NCBI RefSeq assembly: GCF_003206695.1
Contig: NZ_PZJN01000014.1
Span: 1 to 64,000, forward strand
Length of the DNA stretch: 64,000 nt
Direction: 5' to 3'
From: Salinicola halophyticus
GTDB lineage: Bacteria > Pseudomonadota > Gammaproteobacteria > Pseudomonadales > Halomonadaceae
Shown: positions 51,107 through 60,542 of the stretch, in pieces
How the letters are laid out: every line of letters begins with the position of its first letter
How positions within the stretch are numbered: position 1 is the first letter of the stretch
The notes under the pieces: generated by a model
Seen by the model: only the letters and a program-made list of their open reading frames with translations
What the model was told of the DNA's origin: nothing
Database searches by the model: none
Position numbers and translations under genes: made by a program

Positions 51107-53542
51107 TTACTGGAATAGATCGCGAATCTTGTTACCGATCTTTTCGGAAGCGCCCTCTCCCAGCTTGTCGTCGATCTTCTGGCGGGTCTCGTCGTCGAGC
51201 TGCTTGTCGAGCTCCTCGTCGACGCGTTCACCGGCCTTGCGCTTGGCCTCATCCTTGGCGAGCTCGCCGAGCGAACTCTGGAACGCCTCGCGGTCGAATC
51301 CGCACCACTGGCCCGGTGCATCGTTCAGACTGCCCTGACAGCGGATCGGGAAGTCGACCTTGGCCAGCCGCGGGTTGACCCCGCAGGCCGCCTCGTCGGC
51401 GGTATCGGTAAAGCGCGCCGCGGCACGGTAGTCGAGACGATTGGTCACCAGATTGACGTCGCCCTTGCCGGTCACGTCGATGCCCGGAATGGCGATGTCG
51501 AGATCGTCGTTGTGTACCACGCCGTTGTCGATCGTCACGCTGGCCTGCAGGCGGTCGAAGGCGGTGTCCTCGCTCCATTCGCGGGTCGATTCACGGCCTT
51601 CCAGGGTCGCCACGGCCGTGCACAGCTGACGCGACACATTGACGTCGAGCATCGCGCCGTCATCGATCCGCAGCGCGGCCTGACCGTCGAGGTTCTGTTT
51701 GAGCCCTTCGACAGTGTTGGTGCGGGAATCGAAGTCGCCCTGCAGGTTGAGCTTGCCGCGCAGCGGCGACGTCTTGCCGCTGAAGCCCTGATACAGTGGC
51801 GCGATATCGACACTGTTCATGCGTTCGGTGAAGGAGAGCTTGATCGGCGGCTGACGCAGGTCCAGGGCGCTGGAAGCCTGCAGCGAGCCGTCGTAGAGGC
51901 TGGCGCTGAGGGAATCGATGCGCTGGCGCCCGCCGCTGCCGCTGGTGGCCAGTTCGACACCGCTCAGGTCGATGCCCTTGACCTTGAGAGAGTCGAGCGT
52001 CAGGTGCCCCTCCTGCTTGAGCCCCGCCAGCCAATCGACGGGCAGCAGCTCGGCTCCCTCCGCTGCCGCCAGTGCCGGCGCGATGCCGAGCGTCGAGAGC
52101 CAGGCGGTGTTCTTGGCGTCGTCACTCTGCACACTCTCGCCGGCATCCTGCGCCCGCGGCGCCAGATAACGGTCCAGATCGAGCTTGTCTCCGGCAAGGT
52201 CGAAATTCAGCGCCTGACCGTCGAACGCGGCGCCCAGCGAGCCACGCAGCTGCGTGTCGTCCAGCGTCATCTGCAGATCGTCGAAATCGATGTGCTGCGC
52301 GTCGCCGGAAAACGGCCCGCTCATCGAGAATGCGGTAAGCACCTTGTCGTCGGCGCTTTTCACGGCGACGCCGAATCGGGTCAGCCAGTCTCGAATCGAC
52401 AGCGGCGCCAGCTCCATTCGTCCCTGATAGCGAGGCGCGTCGTCCAGCTGCGTAATATTCACGCTGCCGTCGAGATCCAGGCCATCGTCTCCGCTCAGGG
52501 AAACGTCGTTGAGCGTGGCGGTCTGGGCCTCGAGATCGGCCACGGCATTGCCCTGCAGATCCAGCGAAAGCGGCGTTTCCTGCATGGCGGAGTGGTAGAG
52601 CGAAGCACCGAGCTTGATCCCGTCGGCGCGGTACTGCTTCGCCTGGGTATCGGCGACGAGCGTGGCGACCTTCAGGTTGAGCGTCTGCGCCTGCTCGGCC
52701 AGCGCCGGCATCTGAGCCTTGCCATCGAGCGTCACGTTCTCGAAGGAGTAACGCTTGGCGCCGAGATCCATGCGCATCTGGCTCTTGAACTGCACATTGC
52801 CGTTGAGGTCCGGCTGGCGCCCGTCGACATCGAACGAGAGCTGCACCGGGAACGACGATTGCGGGCTGACGTTGCGGCTCTGCAGGCCGAGGTTGGACAG
52901 GGTGATATCCAGCGACTTCTGGCGGTCGACGTAATTCACCTGGCTGTTGGAGACCTGGATACTGGCGATGTCGAACGCCACCGCCTGATCGTCGCCCTGT
53001 TTCAGGCCCGGGCCCTTTTTCTCCGATTTCGCTGGCGCGGATTTCTCCGCCAGCGCCGGCTTTTCCGTCTGGGCTGGCTGTTCCGTCGGCGCTTCGGCGG
53101 TCGAGCCGTCAGCGTTGTCGTTCTCGGCCAGCCGATCCAGCAGCGCTTGCCAGTTGCCCTGGCCCTTTGCATCGCGGGCCAGATTGAGACGCATGCCGTC
53201 GAGAATCAGGCCGTCGATGGAGACGTCTCCAGTCAGCAACGGCGTAAAAGCCACGCTGACTTCAGCGTTGTCGAAGCCGACAAAAGGCGCGTCGTCGTCC
53301 GGGGACTGGGCGGGGAGCCAGGCCTCGGCATCCTTGACGCTGACGCCGATGCGCGGATAGAAAGACCACGACAGCGGCCCGTCGAGGCGCAGCTCGAGGC
53401 CGCTTTGATTGCGAACCGCCTCGATCAGGCGCGGCTTGAGGTCATTCGGGTCGAAGAACGTGGTGATATAAACCACCGCCACCACGACAAGAATCCCCAG
53501 CACCCCGACTGCCGCCAGCAACGCTCTGAACAGCCCCTTCAT
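51107..53542 (-). CDS. asmA: AsmA family outer-membrane assembly protein
   Basis: An 811-residue AsmA-like protein, now viewed as a bridge-like lipid-transport or outer membrane biogenesis factor. One membrane anchor near the N-terminus (LFRALLAAVGVLGILVVVAVVY) is followed by the long periplasmic beta-strand-rich part, with the typical DPNDLKPRLIEAVRNQSGLE and the C-terminal VDFPIRCQGSLNDAPG region. An Ala/Glu/Lys/Pro-rich linker lies near residues 150-195. The ATG at 53542 has GGGAGGA at good spacing; 77 open upstream codons are non-family and run past the divergent hisB promoter. It faces away from hisB. Confidence 0.95.
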   Translation of the reverse strand: MKGLFRALLAAVGVLGILVVVAVVYITTFFDPNDLKPRLIEAVRNQSGLELRLDGPLSWSFYPRIGVSVKDAEAWLPAQSPDDDAPFVGFDNAEVSVAFTPLLTGDVSIDGLILDGMRLNLARDAKGQGNWQALLDRLAENDNADGSTAEAPTEQPAQTEKPALAEKSAPAKSEKKGPGLKQGDDQAVAFDIASIQVSNSQVNYVDRQKSLDITLSNLGLQSRNVSPQSSFPVQLSFDVDGRQPDLNGNVQFKSQMRMDLGAKRYSFENVTLDGKAQMPALAEQAQTLNLKVATLVADTQAKQYRADGIKLGASLYHSAMQETPLSLDLQGNAVADLEAQTATLNDVSLSGDDGLDLDGSVNITQLDDAPRYQGRMELAPLSIRDWLTRFGVAVKSADDKVLTAFSMSGPFSGDAQHIDFDDLQMTLDDTQLRGSLGAAFDGQALNFDLAGDKLDLDRYLAPRAQDAGESVQSDDAKNTAWLSTLGIAPALAAAEGAELLPVDWLAGLKQEGHLTLDSLKVKGIDLSGVELATSGSGGRQRIDSLSASLYDGSLQASSALDLRQPPIKLSFTERMNSVDIAPLYQGFSGKTSPLRGKLNLQGDFDSRTNTVEGLKQNLDGQAALRIDDGAMLDVNVSRQLCTAVATLEGRESTREWSEDTAFDRLQASVTIDNGVVHNDDLDIAIPGIDVTGKGDVNLVTNRLDYRAAARFTDTADEAACGVNPRLAKVDFPIRCQGSLNDAPGQWCGFDREAFQSSLGELAKDEAKRKAGERVDEELDKQLDDETRQKIDDKLGEGASEKIGNKIRDLFQ

Positions 53543-53700
53543 TCGAATCCTCCCTGTGCGCGGCCATCGACAGCCACCTGCGGACGGCAAGTGGTGCACG
53601 CCAGCATCTTGAAGCGACCATTTAGACCGGACCCGATGGCGATACGATGATGGCCGCTCGATAAACGCTGCCATTGTAGCGGATGCCGGGCCCGATTCAC

Positions 53701-53706
53701 TATAAT
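53701..53706 (+). promoter_or_regulatory. -10 box of the hisB operon
   Basis: A perfect TATAAT 39 bases before the hisB ATG. No convincing -35 at 16-18 bases; a TTGTAG lies 21 bases upstream. Confidence 0.5.
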
Positions 53707-53745
53707 GGCGGATTCTCGCCAACCGTATCGGGAGACTCCCCCCGC

Positions 53746-54339
53746 ATGTCCGAGCGCATTGCCACGGTGTCACGCAACACCAACGAGACCCAGATCACGG
53801 TCACGGTAAACCTGGACGGCAGCGGCCGCCTGGATTGCCAGACCGGCGTTCCCTTCCTCGATCACATGCTGGATCAGGTGGCTCGCCACGGCATGCTCGA
53901 TCTGACGATCGACGCCAAGGGCGATCTCGAGATCGACGAGCACCATACCGTCGAGGATCTCGGCATCACGCTCGGCCAGGCATTCGCCCAGGCGATCGGC
54001 GACAAGCGTGGTATCCGTCGTTACGGCCATGCCTATGTGCCGCTCGACGAAGCGCTGTCCCGCGTGGTGATCGATTTCTCCGGCCGGTCCGGCCTGTTCA
54101 TGGATGTCGAATTCACCCGGGCGACGATCGGTCGACTGGATACCCAGTTGTTCTGGGAGTTCTTCCAGGGCTTCGTCAACCACGCCCAGGTCACGCTGCA
54201 TATCGACAACCTCAAGGGCTTCAACGCTCACCATCAGGCGGAAACCATCTTCAAGGCATTCGGTCGCGCACTGCGCGCCGCGGTCGAGGAAGACCCGCGC
54301 ATGGCCGGCCAGATGCCGTCGACCAAAGGCAGTCTGTGA
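53746..54339 (+). CDS. hisB: Imidazoleglycerol-phosphate dehydratase
   Basis: A 197-residue monofunctional HisB, step six of histidine synthesis, using Mn(II). The metal-binding motifs [12 protein letters not shown] (near residue 66) and [18 protein letters not shown] (near 165) are intact, with [11 protein letters not shown] early on. The ATG at 53746 follows GGGAGA. First gene of hisB-hisH-hisA-hisF, the order typical of Pseudomonas and Halomonas. Confidence 0.98.
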   Translation: MSERIATVSRNTNETQITVTVNLDGSGRLDCQTGVPFLDHMLDQVARHGMLDLTIDAKGDLEIDEHHTVEDLGITLGQAFAQAIGDKRGIRRYGHAYVPLDEALSRVVIDFSGRSGLFMDVEFTRATIGRLDTQLFWEFFQGFVNHAQVTLHIDNLKGFNAHHQAETIFKAFGRALRAAVEEDPRMAGQMPSTKGSL

Positions 54340-54379
54340 TACCGTCCATCGATACCACCGAATCAGCGAGGGAACCGCA

Positions 54380-55021
54380 ATGACGATCGCCGTGATCGAT
54401 TACGGAATGGGCAACCTGCACTCCGTGGCCAAGGCGCTCGAGCACGTCACCCATGAAAACGTCATGGTGACCCGCGATCCGCGTTCGATTCGCGGTGCCT
54501 CGCGCCTGGTACTGCCCGGACAGGGCGCGATTCGCGACTGCATGGGCGAATTGCAGCGCACCGAACTCGAAGGCCTGGTCAAGGATTTGCTCGAAGAGCA
54601 GGCCAAGCCGCTGCTGGGTATCTGCGTCGGTCAGCAGATGCTGTTCGATCGCAGCGAGGAGAACGGCGGTGTCGACTGCCTGAGCTTTCTCCCCGGCAAG
54701 GTACGTCGTTTCGGGCATAAGCTGACCACGCCCGAGGGCGAGCGCCTCAAGGTGCCGCACATGGGCTGGAATCGAGTGACGCAGCATCACCAACATCCGC
54801 TCTGGAATGGTATCGAGGACGGCGCGCGGTTCTACTTCGTGCACAGCTACTACGTCGAAGCCGACAATGACCAGGATGTCTTCGGGTCGACCGAATACGC
54901 CGGCATCGACGCCCATGTGGTCACCGGTCGCGGTACCGTCTTCGCCGTCCAGTTCCATCCGGAGAAGAGCGCCAAGGACGGCCTGCAATTGCTGGAAAAT
55001 TTCGTCAACTGGGCGCCCTAG
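54380..55021 (+). CDS. hisH: Imidazole glycerol phosphate synthase glutamine amidotransferase subunit
   Basis: A 213-residue class I glutamine amidotransferase that supplies ammonia to HisF. Visible are [16 protein letters not shown] at the N-terminus, the catalytic C82 in [11 protein letters not shown], and the His-Glu pair in AVQFHPEKS near the C-terminus. GAGGGAA precedes the ATG at 54380; 40 bases separate it from hisB. The frame is open upstream through hisB, but that overlap is in another frame and not coding. Confidence 0.98.
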   Translation: MTIAVIDYGMGNLHSVAKALEHVTHENVMVTRDPRSIRGASRLVLPGQGAIRDCMGELQRTELEGLVKDLLEEQAKPLLGICVGQQMLFDRSEENGGVDCLSFLPGKVRRFGHKLTTPEGERLKVPHMGWNRVTQHHQHPLWNGIEDGARFYFVHSYYVEADNDQDVFGSTEYAGIDAHVVTGRGTVFAVQFHPEKSAKDGLQLLENFVNWAP

Positions 55022-55092
55022 GCATCATCCGAAAAGTGGCTGCCGCGCCGGCTTTTCAGACGGCACCTGACTGACTCAAAGGACTCGAAACC

Positions 55093-55878
55093 ATGCTGGT
55101 AATTCCCGCCATCGATCTCAAGGACGGCCAGTGCGTGCGCCTCAAGCAGGGCCGCATGGACGACGCCACGTCCTACGGCGACGACCCGGTGGCGATGGCC
55201 GCACGCTGGGTCGAGGCCGGCGCGCGTCGGCTGCATCTGGTCGATCTCAATGGCGCCTTCGAGGGCAAGCCGGTCAATGGCGAAGCCGTTACCGCCATCG
55301 CCCGCGCCTTCCCGGATCTGCCGATCCAAATCGGCGGCGGTATCCGTAGCGCGGAGACCATCGAGCACTATCTCGCCGCCGGCGTCAGCTACGTGATCAT
55401 CGGCACCAAGGCGGTCAAGGAGCCGGATTTCGTTGGAGAGATGTGTCGCCGGTTTCCCGGTCACGTGATCGTCGGCCTGGATGCCCGCGACGGCTTCGTC
55501 GCTACCGATGGCTGGGCCGAGGTCTCGACGGTCAAGGCCGTGGATCTGGCCAGGCGCTTTGCCGACGATGGCGTCTCCTCGATCGTCTACACCGACATTG
55601 CCCGCGACGGCATGATGCAGGGCGTCAACGTCGAGGCCACCGCACAGCTCGCCCGTGACGGCGGTCTGCCGGTGATCGCCTCCGGCGGCGTGACCGACCT
55701 GGAGGATATCCGCGCGCTGGCCCAAGTTGCCGACAGCGGCATCATCGGTGCCATCACCGGCCGTGCCATCTACGAAGGCTCGCTCGATGTGGCCGAGGCT
55801 CAGGCGCTAAGCGATTCGATTCGGGGCGATTCGATCCGGGCCGACCGGATTGGCGCCGCCAAGGGAGATGTCTCATGA
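55093..55878 (+). CDS. hisA: ProFAR isomerase HisA
   Basis: A 261-residue TIM-barrel isomerase of histidine synthesis. The catalytic D8 is in [15 protein letters not shown], with [13 protein letters not shown] and the second aspartate near 129 in [17 protein letters not shown]. The C-terminal tail ([15 protein letters not shown]) is longer than usual and comes from a short internal repeat. It overlaps hisF by four bases (ATGA). Confidence 0.98.
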   Translation: MLVIPAIDLKDGQCVRLKQGRMDDATSYGDDPVAMAARWVEAGARRLHLVDLNGAFEGKPVNGEAVTAIARAFPDLPIQIGGGIRSAETIEHYLAAGVSYVIIGTKAVKEPDFVGEMCRRFPGHVIVGLDARDGFVATDGWAEVSTVKAVDLARRFADDGVSSIVYTDIARDGMMQGVNVEATAQLARDGGLPVIASGGVTDLEDIRALAQVADSGIIGAITGRAIYEGSLDVAEAQALSDSIRGDSIRADRIGAAKGDVS

Positions 55879-56648
55879 CACTGGCCAAACGCATCATCCC
55901 GTGTCTCGACGTCGACGCCGGCCGCGTGGTCAAGGGCGTCAATTTCGTCGGAATCCGCGACGCCGGCGACCCGGTCGAGATCGCCAAGCGCTACAACCAG
56001 CAGGGCGCCGACGAGATCACCTTTCTCGACATTACCGCCAGCCACGAAGACCGCGATACCACGGTCGAGATGGTCGAGCGCATCGCCGGCGAGGTGTTCA
56101 TCCCGCTGACCGTGGGCGGCGGCATTCGTCGCTGCGAGGATATCCGCACCATGCTCAATGCCGGGGCGGACAAGGTCTCGATCAATACCGCCGCCGTCAC
56201 CAATCCGGACTTCGTGCGCGAAGCCGCCGAGCGCTTCGGCAGCCAGTGCATCGTCGTTGCCATCGACGCCAAGAAGGTCAGCGCCGAGGGCGAACCGCCG
56301 CGCTGGGAGATCTTCACCCACGGCGGGCGACGTCCCACCGGGCTGGATGCGGTGGACTGGGCGCGCAAGATGGTCGAGTACGGCGCCGGCGAGCTGCTGC
56401 TGACCAGCATGGACCGCGACGGCACCAAGGTGGGGTTCGATCTCGGCGTGACCCGCGCGATCAGCGATGCGGTCGAGGTGCCGGTGATCGCTTCCGGCGG
56501 CGTCGGCAATCTCGATCATCTGGTGGCCGGGGTCAAGGAAGGCGGTGCCGATGCGGTCCTCGCCGCCAGCATCTTCCACTTCGGTGAATACACGATTCCC
56601 GACGCCAAGCGTTACATGGCCGAACATGGCATCGAGATGCGGCTATAA
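55875..56648 (+). CDS. hisF: Imidazole glycerol phosphate synthase cyclase subunit HisF
   Basis: A 257-residue TIM barrel that, with HisH, makes imidazole glycerol phosphate and AICAR. The catalytic D11 is in [17 protein letters not shown] and the second aspartate lies in [10 protein letters not shown] near 131. [20 protein letters not shown] and the C-terminal AEHGIEMRL are typical. Translationally coupled to hisA. A terminator follows. Confidence 0.98.
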   Translation: MTLAKRIIPCLDVDAGRVVKGVNFVGIRDAGDPVEIAKRYNQQGADEITFLDITASHEDRDTTVEMVERIAGEVFIPLTVGGGIRRCEDIRTMLNAGADKVSINTAAVTNPDFVREAAERFGSQCIVVAIDAKKVSAEGEPPRWEIFTHGGRRPTGLDAVDWARKMVEYGAGELLLTSMDRDGTKVGFDLGVTRAISDAVEVPVIASGGVGNLDHLVAGVKEGGADAVLAASIFHFGEYTIPDAKRYMAEHGIEMRL

Positions 56649-56673
56649 AGCCGAATCCGGATGCCCGTAACCA

Positions 56674-56705
56674 GACCGCCGCGCCCTGTTCAAGGCGCGG
56701 CGGTC
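56674..56705 (+). terminator. Terminator of the his cluster
   Basis: A perfect 12-bp stem GACCGCCGCGCC / GGCGCGGCGGTC with an eight-base loop, followed by TCGTTT. Confidence 0.85.
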
Positions 56706-56775
56706 TCGTTTACGAGTCGGCAATGCCGAAAGTGCTGGCCCCCTGGGGATGGTCATACGTCACGCCAGGTGGGCA

Positions 56776-57585
56776 TTAGGGCAAGTATTGCGGCTTCACG
56801 ACCCCTTCGAGTTCCGCGTAGGGAATCATCAACGTCGGCTGGCCCACGGCGTATGGCGCCAGATCATAGACCTGATACTTGATCGCCAGACCTTCGTTCA
56901 GCGGTGCCGCGTTATCGGATGTCGTAAACGGCCACTGCAGCTGGGACAATCCGGATGCCTGATCGGTCTGGAGCCAGCGCCGGTGGGCGCGCTCGAGAGC
57001 GGCCTCATAGGCCGGACGCTGTCCCGGCAACAGCATGTCGTCAAGGTCCACGACTCGCTGTGTATTGCGCTCGATTACCATGTAGGAGGTCAACGGCATG
57101 CCGTGAGCGCCACCGCTATACAGGTAGCCATCGAGCTCGATGACCAGCAGATCATCGTGATCCGCCACCACCTCGGCCTTGAGGTCGGCTTCGAAGCCGG
57201 GCATCTCCGGGACACTCCGGCGAGCACTGCGCGAGGCCGCGAACACCTGATCGGCAAACACATCGAACGAAGTCGCCTGCCCTATGGCGTTGCCATCGGG
57301 ACTATCGCTCAGCCCGCTGGCCAGCCCGAACAGGCGTCGCTCGAGTTCGGCGGAAAGTTGCGGCGAATCGGGGAAACGCAGATAAGCGGCATTGACGTTG
57401 GCGCAGTTGGCACCTTCGCAGTCGGGCTCGTGCACGCTTTTCACTACCGGCTCGGCGCGCAATGGATCATTCCCCCAGCCCGGCAGGCTCTGACAACCCG
57501 CCAACAGCACTGCAGTTCCCAGTGCTAGGGTTCCCAGCGCCAGGGTTCCCCGCATCGTGCTACTCACCGACCAGCGTCTTTGCAT
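56776..57585 (-). CDS. RsiV-like DUF3298/DUF4163 lipoprotein
   Basis: A 269-residue lipoprotein. The signal peptide ends in LLAGC with the lipidated Cys31. The mature part has a DUF4163-like N-terminal region and the DUF3298 domain, recognised by LDGYLYSGGAHGMPLTSYMV near residue 150 and DLAPYAVGQPTLMIPYAELE near the end. The related Bacillus RsiV binds lysozyme, but here no sigma factor gene is adjacent and there is no cytoplasmic anti-sigma part. AAGGAGGAG precedes the ATG. Confidence 0.9.
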   Translation of the reverse strand: MQRRWSVSSTMRGTLALGTLALGTAVLLAGCQSLPGWGNDPLRAEPVVKSVHEPDCEGANCANVNAAYLRFPDSPQLSAELERRLFGLASGLSDSPDGNAIGQATSFDVFADQVFAASRSARRSVPEMPGFEADLKAEVVADHDDLLVIELDGYLYSGGAHGMPLTSYMVIERNTQRVVDLDDMLLPGQRPAYEAALERAHRRWLQTDQASGLSQLQWPFTTSDNAAPLNEGLAIKYQVYDLAPYAVGQPTLMIPYAELEGVVKPQYLP

Positions 57586-57690
57586 GTTGCTCCTCCTTGA
57601 ACGTTATTCCTGCGCACCGCTCCGTGCCGCAGTCGACCTTTCTCGTCCCTCAGCGTAGCCAATTTATCCACAGCCGGTTGATACGAAGGG

Positions 57691-58281
57691 TCAGTCGAGA
57701 CTTAGCCCCAGGTTACTGACTCCCTGGTTGCGGCCCAGCGCACGCAGTGCCGCAAGATCGCCGAGTCTGGGGTCGGCCTCGAGCGCTTCGAGTACCGCAT
57801 CCTGAAAATCGCGCTCGTCCTGCATCAGCTCATGCTCATGAAACAACGCCTCGAGACGTTCGGCGTCCTCGCTGCCCTCGGACATCTCGATATAGGCGCG
57901 TACCCCGTTGCGCGAAACGCGGCTGACCTCCAACGCCGCCTCCGGCGCCTCTCCGCGCAGGGTATCGAGCAGAGTGGTCAGTGCCATGACAGTCTCCGTC
58001 GCCCGCCGCGCACCAAAGCTGTCATCGGCCTCCGGAGGCTCGACCTCGGCCAGCTTCTCGGCCTGCTTGTCGAAATCGATCTTCGCCGAGGGAACCTTGA
58101 GCCGCTCCCACACCAGATCCAGCACGTTGTTCACTACGCTGGGATTCCCCTGACCGCTCATGCCGGCATAGAGCGCATAGTTGGGCACCAGGCGCTCGCT
58201 CAGCGCGGCCATGAAGGCAATCTGTCGGCGCGCATCGAGCTGGCGCAGTCTGGCGTTGAAACTAGCCGTGGGCTGGGTCAT
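57691..58281 (-). CDS. DUF416 family protein (YjaG-like)
   Basis: A 196-residue soluble all-helical protein of the DUF416 family. Diagnostic features are ARRQIAFMAALSERLVPNYA near residue 18, FGARRATETVMALTTLLD near 90 and the C-terminal LRALGRNQGVSNLGLSLD. E. coli YjaG is of the same family; its function is not defined. The gene starts 27 bases after the atl stop on the same strand and is probably co-transcribed with it. Confidence 0.92.
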   Translation of the reverse strand: MTQPTASFNARLRQLDARRQIAFMAALSERLVPNYALYAGMSGQGNPSVVNNVLDLVWERLKVPSAKIDFDKQAEKLAEVEPPEADDSFGARRATETVMALTTLLDTLRGEAPEAALEVSRVSRNGVRAYIEMSEGSEDAERLEALFHEHELMQDERDFQDAVLEALEADPRLGDLAALRALGRNQGVSNLGLSLD

Positions 58282-58291
58282 GAACTCTCCA

Positions 58292-58324
58292 TCATTCTGG
58301 CCACATCGTCATTCTGGCCACATC
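58292..58324. repeat. 17-bp tandem duplication at the end of atl
   Basis: TCATTCTGGCCACATC occurs at 58292-58307 and again at 58309-58324, a 17-base period. The right copy contains the last codons and stop of atl, and the left copy lies just past the stop, so a second in-phase-looking MWPE-stop is present downstream. Confidence 0.9.
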
Positions 58325-58611
58325 AAATGCGTGGGCACGCGACCACTGGCGTCGAAAACGATGCCTTCCGCGCGTAATTTATCGTGCTGGCGCTGGGCGC
58401 CGCCATGGTCCGCGATGCGTCGGCTGGCGCCGATCACCCGGTACCAGGGCAGGTCGTGCCCGCTCGGCAATTGTCGCATGGCCGTGCCGACCAGACGCGC
58501 CGTGGCACCTTCCGTCATCTGGGCGATCCGACCATAGGTAGTAACACGACCCGGCGGAATCTGCGCCACGATGGTGTAGATCTGCTCGAGGATCTGGGCC
58601 CGAATGGCCAT
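58309..58611 (-). CDS. atl: Alkyltransferase-like protein (MGMT-fold, no acceptor cysteine)
   Basis: A 100-residue protein with the MGMT DNA-binding fold. It has the helix-turn-helix IPPGRVTTYGRIAQM and the arginine-finger region RLVGTAMRQLP. The active-site PCHR motif of true alkyltransferases is replaced by PWYR (Trp for Cys, near residue 55), the hallmark of ATL/YbaZ proteins. ATLs bind O6-alkylguanine and hand it to nucleotide excision repair. A DUF416 gene follows on the same strand. Confidence 0.94.
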   Translation of the reverse strand: MAIRAQILEQIYTIVAQIPPGRVTTYGRIAQMTEGATARLVGTAMRQLPSGHDLPWYRVIGASRRIADHGGAQRQHDKLRAEGIVFDASGRVPTHLMWPE

Positions 58612-58670
58612 CGCTAAAACTCCGTTTCACGCTTGTGGAGCGATCCGGTCATCCCCATGATGAACCTATC

Positions 58671-59342
58671 ATGCATATCTATTTTCTCCAGCATAGCCCG
58701 TTGTTTGGCCCGGCCCGCATGGCGGACTGGCTCGCCGGCATGGGGCATAGCCACAATCACTGTCGACTGGACGAGGGTGAGCTGCCGCCGCCCCTGGCCA
58801 ACTGCGACGCGCTGATTCTGCTTGACGCGTTCTCGCCGCCCGATGCAACGCTATTCAAGCGTGAACGCAAGCTGCTCGACCGTGCCTTGAGGAGCAACAA
58901 GCCGGTGATGGGCATCGGCTTCGGCGCGGGCCTGATTGCCGAAGCGCTCGGTTCCATCGTCTCGCCCGCGGTGCAGCCGGAGCTCGGCTGGCAGCCGCTG
59001 ACACTGGCCGACGAGAGCCCCTTCGATCTGCCGGAAACCTTCGAGGCGCTGCTGTGGCACCAGGACATCTTCGGCCTGCCGGATGGCTCCCTGCCCCTGG
59101 GCAGCACTCCGGCCGGCCCGGTCCAGGGGTTCGCCTGGGATCTGGGCCGCGTCGTTGCGCTTCAGTGCCATCTCGAACTGACGGCTCGAGATAGCGCAGC
59201 GCTTCACGATCACGCTCCGCCACCGGCCGGTGAATCACCCTACGTGCAGAACCGTGACGAGATTCTGCGCGACCCGAAACGCTTCGACCGTCAGGCGGCG
59301 CTGCTGGACCGTGTCATGACCCAGTGGCTCGAAGACCGGTAA
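58671..59342 (+). CDS. Class I glutamine-amidotransferase-like protein without catalytic cysteine
   Basis: A 223-residue protein with the class I GATase fold, close to GMP synthase-like amidotransferases. The nucleophile elbow, normally G-I-C-x-G, reads GIGFGAG (G83 in place of the cysteine). H167 and E169 of the triad are kept in LQCHLE, and C166 beside the His is noteworthy. The product is therefore probably not an active glutaminase; it may bind or regulate. The ATG at 58671 is chosen by similarity; a GTG 12 codons earlier is possible, and neither has a strong ribosome-binding site. Convergent with mnmH. Confidence 0.85.
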   Translation: MHIYFLQHSPLFGPARMADWLAGMGHSHNHCRLDEGELPPPLANCDALILLDAFSPPDATLFKRERKLLDRALRSNKPVMGIGFGAGLIAEALGSIVSPAVQPELGWQPLTLADESPFDLPETFEALLWHQDIFGLPDGSLPLGSTPAGPVQGFAWDLGRVVALQCHLELTARDSAALHDHAPPPAGESPYVQNRDEILRDPKRFDRQAALLDRVMTQWLEDR

Positions 59343-59363
59343 TTCCGTTTCATCCAGGACCGG

Positions 59364-60542
59364 CTAGCCGGCGTGCTCGCGCTCCCAGTCCCGGGCCACT
59401 GCCAGGCAGCTATCCCAGTCGCCGACATGCAGCGTTGGCCGGGACTGGCCCTCGAGCTGATGACGCTCCAGCTGATGACGATACATCGGGTCGTAGTACT
59501 CCTGCAGTAGCGGTGCCAGCCAGGCGTCGTGCGCCTGCGCGTTGTTATGGCGCGAAGCCGAGAACGCGTGCTGCTGGGCCGCCAACAGCCGCGCCAGCCG
59601 CTCGCCGCCCAGGCGCTTGCCGAGCCGCTTCAATGCGCCGGAAAGCTGCTTGCGAAACAGCACCTCGCCCAGATGCGGGCCGTAATCGCGATGGTAGATC
59701 GTGCTCAGATCCTCGATGTAATCCTTGCGGATCTGCTCGAGGCGCCACTCCAGCGGCATCTCCACACGGATACAGGGCGCGGCCTTCATCGACTGCCAGA
59801 AAGTGGCCGGGATCGCCAGACGACCGATGCGTTGCGACTCGTCCTCGACCACGCGCGCCCGCGGCAGCCGCATCAGATCCAACGTCAGGCCGTGTTCGAA
59901 ATCGATCTGCGACGGGCCAACCATCGGATGCTGACCGAAGGCCGAGCCCTTGTGACGTGCGTGCCCTTCCAGATCGACACCGGCATCGAGCGAGTTGATC
60001 AAAGCCGTCTTGGCACAGCCAGTGAGGCCGGCGACCAGCAGCAGGGGCGCCTGACTATGGGCTTCGAGCGCCTCGATCAGCCGGTTGCGCATCGCCTTCC
60101 AGCCGCCACGAATTCGTGGCAGCGAATAACCCCGTTCGGCGAGCCACTGCTGCGAGATCTTCGAGCGCATGCCACCTCGAAAGCAGTAGATCACGCTATC
60201 CGGCGCCGCCGCGATCGCCTGCTCCCAGGCGATCAGACGCGATTCGCGATGATCGCCGGATACCAGGTCGTTGCCGAGCTCGACGGCGGAAGCCTGGCCG
60301 GCGCGCTTGTAGCGAATGCCGACCTCGCGGCGCTCGTCGTCGTTCATCAACGGCAGGTTGATCGCACCCGGCAAGGCGCCGGCCGAGAATTCGATCGGCG
60401 CTCGCACGTCGATCAACGGCCGGCCCAGCAGCGCCAGATCGGCATCGATCAGTTCATGCGGTTCTCTCACATCACCCTTCGCACCGCCCTTCGCACCGCC
60501 CTTCGCACCGCCCTTCGCACCGCTCTTTAGATCGTCTTTCAA
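59364..60542 (-). CDS. mnmH: tRNA 2-selenouridine synthase MnmH (SelU)
   Basis: A 392-residue enzyme that replaces sulfur by selenium in 2-thiouridine at the wobble base of certain tRNAs, using selenophosphate. The rhodanese domain has its catalytic C120 in SVIYCFRGGMRS, and a P-loop AGLTGCAKTAL (near 172-180) follows. The start is a TTG at 60542 with GAGGTG five bases upstream; TTGA overlaps the selD stop, so translation is coupled. The N-terminus carries four GAKG repeats that are not part of the enzyme family. A second possible start at 60587 lies inside selD. Confidence 0.95.
   Translation of the reverse strand: MKDDLKSGAKGGAKGGAKGGAKGDVREPHELIDADLALLGRPLIDVRAPIEFSAGALPGAINLPLMNDDERREVGIRYKRAGQASAVELGNDLVSGDHRESRLIAWEQAIAAAPDSVIYCFRGGMRSKISQQWLAERGYSLPRIRGGWKAMRNRLIEALEAHSQAPLLLVAGLTGCAKTALINSLDAGVDLEGHARHKGSAFGQHPMVGPSQIDFEHGLTLDLMRLPRARVVEDESQRIGRLAIPATFWQSMKAAPCIRVEMPLEWRLEQIRKDYIEDLSTIYHRDYGPHLGEVLFRKQLSGALKRLGKRLGGERLARLLAAQQHAFSASRHNNAQAHDAWLAPLLQEYYDPMYRHQLERHQLEGQSRPTLHVGDWDSCLAVARDWEREHAG
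60480..60527. repeat. Four 12-bp tandem repeats in mnmH
   Basis: CGCACCGCCCTT occurs four times in tandem (60480-60527), the last copy with one change. On the minus strand it encodes the N-terminal GAKG repeats of MnmH. The period is a multiple of three, so copy-number change keeps the frame. Confidence 0.92.

Noticed and set aside
51512..53650. A 712-codon open frame on the plus strand opposite asmA
   Set aside because: Shadow of asmA; Arg/Gln/Val-rich, no start signal and no domain.
60480..60527. Short repeats considered as a CRISPR array
   Set aside because: The 12-bp units are contiguous without spacers and lie inside a coding region. No CRISPR array or cas gene was seen anywhere in the window.
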